Below are positions 23,319-24,770 of a DNA stretch of 24,770 nt, in pieces (the stretch's first letter is position 1; the number at the start of each line of letters is the position of its first letter). The translations under genes were made by a program, and so were the position numbers. The DNA comes from Candidatus Atribacteria bacterium (lineage in GTDB: Bacteria > Bipolaricaulota > Bipolaricaulia > UBA7950 > UBA9294), in assembly GCA_004525685.1 (NCBI GenBank), contig SPBW01000015.1, forward strand, positions 1 through 24,770. The letters are read 5' to 3'. Under the pieces are notes generated by a model. It had not been told where the DNA came from. It saw nothing but the letters and a program-made list of their open reading frames with translations, and did no database searches.

Positions 23319-24770
23319 ATGGCCATTGATTCCATCCGACATGCCGTAGAACGCATGCTTGGGCAGACGAATGCCCAGCTGCTCAAGAAATACGACAAAG
23401 AGCTTCTTGCTGTCAATGCATTGGCAGACAGAATCACAGCACTGTCGGATGACGCATTGCGCGACAGACTCGCCCAGATCAAGCAGGAGCTTGCGGAAGG
23501 CGCCACAAGACAGTCTGTGCGTGCAGAGGTGTATGCCATCGTCCGCGAAGTGGCCATGCGAACGATTGGACTGCGACCCTACGATGTGCAGATCCTGGGC
23601 GGATTCGCGCTCGATGATCGCAAGATCGCTGAGATGCCCACAGGCGAGGGCAAGACGCTTGTCGCGACACTCCCAGCGACATTGAACGCTCTCTTCGGCA
23701 AGGTCCATGTGGTAACAGTCAACGATTACCTAGCCAGCCGAGACCGCGAATGGATGGGGCCTGTTTATGAGTTCCTGGGCCTAAGCGTCGGCTTGCTGCA
23801 GGATGGCATGTCTCCTGAACAGCGCCAGCCCGCCTACGCAGCCGACATCACCTTTGGCACGAACAACCAGTTTGGCTTCGACTACCTGCGCGATAACATG
23901 GTCCATTCCACGGATCGCAAAGTTCAAGGGTCTCTAGATTTTGCCATTGTCGATGAGATTGACAACATCTTGGTGGATGAGGCACGTACGCCACTAATCA
24001 TTTCGGGCTCAGCGACCGATGCCCTCGACAAGTACCGAAAGTTTGCCACGTTGACCAAGCGCTTCCGGCGCGACGAGGATTTTGAGATGGAAGAGGAATC
24101 TCGCCGGTTGACCCTGACAGACGAGGGGATCCACAAAGCTGAGAATGCGTTGTCCATCGAGAACATGTTCTCTCCCGAGCATACAGAAACACTGCACCAC
24201 ATCGAGACAGCGTTGCGCGCACTTCATTTCTTCAAGAAAGAGCAGCAGTACATCGTGAAAGACGAACGCGTCATGATCGTGGATGAGTTCACTGGGCGAT
24301 TGATGCCGGATCGCCGCTATTCCGATGGCCTTCACCAAGCAATCGAGGCCAAGGAAGGCCTGAAGGTTCAGCGTGAATCCCAGACACTGGCACAGATCAC
24401 GCTGCAGCATTACTTCCAACTCTACAAGGGATTATGCGGCATGACGGGTACAGCCAAAACCGAGGAAGACGAGTTCAAGCAGATCTACGCGCTTCCCGTC
24501 ATGGTCATTCCCACCAACAGGCCACTGCAACGCGAAGCTAAGCCAGACAGGATCTTCAGGACAGAGACCGCGAAATTCGAAGCGATTGCTGAAGAGGTCA
24601 CGGTCCAACATCAAGCGGGTCGCCCCGTGCTCATCGGCACCAACTCGATTGACAAGTCTGAATACATCTCAGCGCTCTTGAAGAAGCGAAAACTTGAGCA
24701 CCATGTACTCAATGCCAAGTTTCACGAGCAGGAAGCCGAGATCGTCGCGCAGGCAGGACGGCGTGCTGCT
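23319..24770 (+). CDS. secA: Preprotein translocase ATPase SecA (5' part, runs off the right edge)
   Basis: SecA is the motor that pushes unfolded preproteins through SecYEG. The 484 codons present cover the N-terminal region, nucleotide-binding domain 1, the preprotein cross-linking domain and the start of nucleotide-binding domain 2. Seen in order: Walker A MPTGEGKT (residues 106-113), VHVVTVNDYLASRDREWMGP, TFGTNNQFGFDYLRDNM, Walker B plus following motif VDEIDNILVDEARTPLIISG (DEID in place of the common DEVD), VDEFTGRLMPDRRYSDGLHQ, GLCGMTGTAKTEEDEF and VMVIPTNRP. The ATG at 23319 is chosen from the typical N-terminal length and the promoter position. The C-terminal part, including any zinc-binding tail, lies outside. 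Confidence 0.98.
   Translation, partial: MAIDSIRHAVERMLGQTNAQLLKKYDKELLAVNALADRITALSDDALRDRLAQIKQELAEGATRQSVRAEVYAIVREVAMRTIGLRPYDVQILGGFALDDRKIAEMPTGEGKTLVATLPATLNALFGKVHVVTVNDYLASRDREWMGPVYEFLGLSVGLLQDGMSPEQRQPAYAADITFGTNNQFGFDYLRDNMVHSTDRKVQGSLDFAIVDEIDNILVDEARTPLIISGSATDALDKYRKFATLTKRFRRDEDFEMEEESRRLTLTDEGIHKAENALSIENMFSPEHTETLHHIETALRALHFFKKEQQYIVKDERVMIVDEFTGRLMPDRRYSDGLHQAIEAKEGLKVQRESQTLAQITLQHYFQLYKGLCGMTGTAKTEEDEFKQIYALPVMVIPTNRPLQREAKPDRIFRTETAKFEAIAEEVTVQHQAGRPVLIGTNSIDKSEYISALLKKRKLEHHVLNAKFHEQEAEIVAQAGRRAA

Overview
This window comes from a bacterial chromosome of moderate GC content (about 55% by eye). It is probably a diderm anaerobe from a sparsely sampled lineage. The YidC-type insertase has the large periplasmic domain seen in diderms. 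There are two O-antigen-ligase-like polytopic proteins, secreted TRAP T-component-like proteins, a Thermotoga-type single-cluster [4Fe-4S] ferredoxin and the short (~400 aa) form of S-adenosylhomocysteine hydrolase. No rRNA, tRNA, phage or CRISPR is visible. The phylum cannot be fixed from this sequence alone; Bipolaricaulota- or Thermotogota-like groups are only a guess.

Layout. Positions 1-2906 (minus strand) hold yidC-jag-mnmE with overlapping ends; mnmE runs off the left edge. Back-to-back sigma70-type promoters at 2924-2986 separate this block from a plus-strand operon: ribE, ribBA, a broken ribH, hisS and an adenosine-specific kinase. Two small membrane-protein genes follow (7010-7729). 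Positions 7730-9964 form a decayed island: a fused mosaic of two insertion-sequence remnants (IS256-type and ISNCY/IS1202-type transposases, both broken), flanked on both sides by short truncated reading frames. Positions 9965-11940 (minus) carry two tandem TatT-like secreted proteins, each with its own promoter. From 12136 to the right edge everything is on the plus strand: ferredoxin with a strong terminator, patatin-like hydrolase, EamA transporter, S-adenosylhomocysteine hydrolase, CtpA-type protease, gpsA, a geranylgeranyl-reductase-family flavoprotein, two tandem O-antigen-ligase/TPR proteins, and the first 484 codons of secA.

How the genes fit together. The left half combines membrane-protein insertion, tRNA modification, riboflavin synthesis and His-tRNA charging. 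The right half is biased to the envelope: phospholipid precursor (gpsA), isoprenoid saturation, a patatin, a protease, polymer ligation and Sec export. SahH makes adenosine and the adenosine kinase can recycle it. Two points deserve most attention. First, ribH has lost its middle (including the catalytic region) while ribE and ribBA are intact. Second, several genes (ribE, both ligase-like genes, secA) have good -10 boxes so close to the start codon that their mRNAs should be leaderless or nearly so, whereas neighbouring genes have ordinary Shine-Dalgarno sites. I see no clear-cut new defence or biosynthetic system; the most novel candidates are the TatT pair and the ligase/TPR pair.
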